A DNA stretch of 64,000 nt from Serripes groenlandicus (lineage: Eukaryota; Mollusca; Bivalvia; Cardiida; Cardiidae). Each line of letters begins with the position of its first letter. Positions within the stretch are counted from its first letter, which is position 1. The stretch is from the NCBI GenBank assembly GCA_031761405.1, contig JASEVX010000007.1:33645677-33709676 (forward strand), given 5' to 3'. The translations under genes were made by a program, and so were the position numbers. Under the pieces are notes generated by a model, which saw only the letters and a program-made list of their open reading frames with translations, had not been told where the DNA came from and ran no database searches. Shown in pieces: positions 61,348-64,000 of this stretch.

Positions 61348-61833
61348 ATGTTCAAGTACATGGAAGGTCAAGGTCACACATTTTAAAGATAATTTTGACA
61401 ATTGATTGTTTGACTTTGAGACAACAATTGGGTGTTTGATCTGTCAAAATTCTTCTAACTGCTATCAGGTCAACTCTCTGACAGTCTGTGTTGCAATTGC
61501 GCAGAAGAGCACTATGTATGTGACAAAACTTTTGGAGAGGGCTCAACATTTTGCCTGTAGGCATCTAGTTTACAAAACTTATCATCATTTATATTCAGCT
61601 TGTAGACAAAGTTGACAGAACCTTCTAACAAGCTTTTGTAATTAAAAAGTGAACAGTTTATATCTTCTTAAGCTGTGGATTCTCAGGCTGATCTGGATCT
61701 GATTTTTTTACAAAAGGCAACTTGTATCTTCCCCATGCATAGGCTCATTTATAGAGTTATCTGCTTTGAATACAACTGAGAAAAAAAGAAACCTCTGGAA
61801 AAAAAAGGAAATATAATTTTGATACAAAGCTTG
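61348..61833. other. no feature recognised
   Basis: No repeat ends. Short frames on both strands are unconvincing. Confidence 0.45.
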
Positions 61834-62062
61834 TATAACCCTTTCCCACATACAAACAAATCTGCAGCTGATGACTTTGAAAATATCTTCTCAAAAATAA
61901 GGTAAATCTCTATAATTGAAGAAATTGTTTAATTGAATGTCTCTCCTTTTCAACTTTTTTTCAATAATAACACTATCATTTGTAGAGATTTTCAATATTT
62001 TTGCCTAGATTATTTTTCCAAAGTCGTCTGCTGCAGATTTGTTGTTTGTGGGATTGGGTTAA
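61834..62062. mobile_element. chimeric M1 with two like arms
   Basis: Left arm TACAAACAAATCTGCAGCTG, right arm AAAGTCGTCTGCTGCAGATT and TGTTGTTTGTGGGATTGGG. Like 41694, both arms are of the same type, here with the hairpin missing. Confidence 0.7.
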
Positions 62063-62222
62063 GGATTGTATTTCACCCCCAGTACAATCAAAGAAACACT
62101 ACAAGATATTCCTGCCTGTTTTGTCCCAACTGTTCATCAATTATGTATTTGGTATACATTTTCAAAGCTTTGACACTGCAGGGGCAATTCTAGGAGACAG
62201 GGAGAGATTGGTAATGTAGTTC

Positions 62223-62449
62223 TTACCCTTTCCCACATACAACAAATATGCAGCAGACAACTTTGAAAGCATCTGGATAAAACAATAGAAAATCTCTTAG
62301 AAATGAAGGCATGATAACTGCATATAGTTGAAAACATTTTTGCAAATTGAGAAATTGCTTATCATCGAACAATTCTCCTTTTGCTACGATGTTTTTAAAA
62401 GACGTTTGCTTCAGATTTGTTGTACGTCTCTGCAAATGGGAAAGGGTTA
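62223..62449 (-). mobile_element. M1 MITE, older subfamily
   Basis: TTACCCTTTCCCACATACAA to CAAATGGGAAAGGGTTA. GAGAAATTGCTTATCATCGA hairpin half altered. Confidence 0.85.
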
Positions 62450-62504
62450 TTTAAGGCTTGGTCTTACTTATAGCTTTGTCCTAAATTCACTTAAAATTAC
62501 CAGT

Positions 62505-62712
62505 TTCCCTTTCCCACCTGCAGACGCATTTTCACCCATCTGCAGCAGGCGACTGTTGAAAATATTGTGGCAAAAGGAGAAATTGATCATGATGAACAAT
62601 TTCCCCCTTTATCCCTATGCTTTCAACCCCATTCACTAGTTATACTTCCATCTATAAAGATATTCCATACTTTTGCTCACATGTTGTCTGCTGCTTTGCG
62701 GGAAAGGGTTAA
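62505..62712 (+). mobile_element. M1 MITE
   Basis: CCCTTTCCCACCTGCAGACG, ATCTGCAGCAGGCGAC, hairpin AAATTGATCATGATGAACAA, GTCTGCTGCTTTGCGGG and AAAGGGTTAA. Confidence 0.87.
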
Positions 62713-62958
62713 TTGGCAGACATTGAACTCTTTCCATTACAAATTATTTGTTGTGTAAATTAGGGTATGACCAAAACTTTGGAACAAAACTATGAAACAG
62801 ATCAGAACAGATATTTATTTTATTTTCATCTTAAGAATAAACAAGCACAACTGCACAACCAGGAAGAGTTGAGACAATAAAATAAATGAGAAATAATAAT
62901 TAACGAAGTCTAATTTAAATTTATATATATGAATATATACATAATTATGAAGTGACAT

Positions 62959-63184
62959 ATGAGCCATTCCACGAGAAAACCAACATTATGGTCTCTGTGT
63001 ATCGACCCAGATCATCAGCCTGCGCAGTTTGTGCAGGCTAATACGGTCTGACACATTCCGTCTTAGGGGGATAGAGGTATAGAATAATGATTCCTGAAAC
63101 AGAAAATCCACAGGAGGCGAAAAGTGTCTGTCCGGTACATTACGCAGAGTCCACAATTTTGGTTTTCTCGTGGGACTGCTCATT
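62959..63184. mobile_element. 226-bp TIR MITE, bivalve-type (CCACGAGAAAACCAA)
   Basis: ATGAGCCATTCCACGAGAAAA at the left is inverse to TTTTCTCGTGGGACTGCTCAT at the right, with one indel. The middle has the foldback CAGCCTGCGCAGTTTGTGC and AGGCT. From memory this family is frequent in bivalve genomes. Confidence 0.8.
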
Positions 63185-63299
63185 TAACCTTTTATACTAG
63201 AATTCTACCTTGAGTGATGTTTAGGCGTATGTAGCAAACACATATGTTGTAAAATTCATGTTATTTCGCATAACTGACGTTATATTGGGATAAAAGTAG

Positions 63300-64000
63300 C
63301 TGTGTTAATGGTGCCTTCTTGATGCAAATAAGTACAGTGACACTGGTGTAATGACATAACATACTCAACGTCAATATGTACAATAAAACTGGTGTATTGA
63401 CATAACATACTTGACATCAATATGTGCAATGACGCTGATGTAATGACATAACATACTTGAGGTCATTATGTGCAATGACTCTGGTGTAATGACATAACAT
63501 ACTTGAAGTCAATAAGTGCAATGACTCTGGTGTAATGACATAACATGCTTAACGTCAATATGTGAAATGACTCTGGTGTAATGACATAACATGCTTAACG
63601 TCAATATGTGCAATGACTCTGGTGTATTGACATAACATACTTGAAGTCAATAAGTGCAATGACTCTGGTGTAATGACATAACATGCTTAACGTCAATATG
63701 TGCAGTGATGCTTGTTTAAAGACATAACATACTTGATATCAATATGTGTAGTGATGCTGGTGTAATGACATAATATACTTGACGTCAATATGAACAGTGA
63801 TGCTGGTGTAATGACATAACATACTTGACGTCAATATGTACAGTGACGCTGGTGTAATGACATAATATACTTGACGTCAATATGAACAGTGATGCTGGTG
63901 TAATGACATTACATACTTGACATAAATATGTACAGTGACGCTGGTGTAATGACATAACATACTTGACGTCAATATGTACAGTGATGCTGGTGTAAGGACA
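63300..64000. repeat. 46-bp satellite continuing past the window
   Basis: About fifteen units of ACATAACATACTTGACGTCA, ATATGTGCAGTGA and CGCTGGTGTAATG. Spacing is 46 bp (CATAAC at 63355, 63401, 63447). Many units contain the palindrome TTGACGTCAA. Nothing else in this stretch. Confidence 0.95.

Noticed and set aside
63300..64000. CRISPR-like array
   Set aside because: 46-bp head-to-tail satellite with no spacers.

Overview
The window looks like intergenic and intronic DNA of a bivalve mollusc. The evidence is AT-rich sequence with almost no long host reading frames, tRNA-headed SINEs whose 3' part reads GTGATATAACTGAAAT..GGCGTTAAACCCCAAT (like the conserved domain of molluscan MetaSINEs), and dense non-autonomous transposons of kinds common in bivalves. 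The organism is an inference; the repeats are read directly.

Layout. (1) 1-3202: copies of a TTAA-flanked MITE called M1 here (ends TTAACCCTTTCCC; orientation '+' = arm starting CCCTCATATAGACGC), one of them split by a Helentron-like element. (2) 3203-10099: an apparently intact DIRS1-type retrotransposon on the minus strand. It has inverted terminal repeats, an internal complementary region matching the outer ends of both repeats, and three open frames (gag-like; reverse transcriptase/RNase H/methyltransferase-like; tyrosine recombinase). It sits inside an M1 copy. (3) 10100-19000: M1 copies, two Helentron-like elements with 166-bp internal repeats or a small frame, and SINEs with target duplications. 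(4) 19000-24400: two foldback elements built from short repeated words, a decayed BEN-domain-like reading frame, and two tandem arrays. (5) 24400-36000: a 92-bp perfect palindrome, a decayed CACTA-like transposase fragment and a cluster of Helentron-like repeats. (6) 36000-44900: dense M1 copies, another TTAA MITE family and a second copy of the element at 14122. (7) 44900-50850: a 2.5-kb terminal-inverted-repeat element with HindIII-site-rich arms and splice-like signals, then minisatellites. (8) 50850-64000: more M1 copies and SINEs, one convincing host exon (56715-57001; N-terminus resembling an invertebrate TRPV channel) with a possible upstream promoter and leader exon, and a 46-bp satellite running off the end.

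Only the DIRS element carries a complete protein-coding set: the gag-like protein would package the RNA, RT/RNase H would make circular DNA using the internal complementary region, and the tyrosine recombinase would integrate it. Everything else is non-autonomous or decayed and would depend on enzymes encoded elsewhere (piggyBac-type for M1, Helentron for the hairpin-ended elements, LINE for the SINEs). The insertion order can often be read from nesting.
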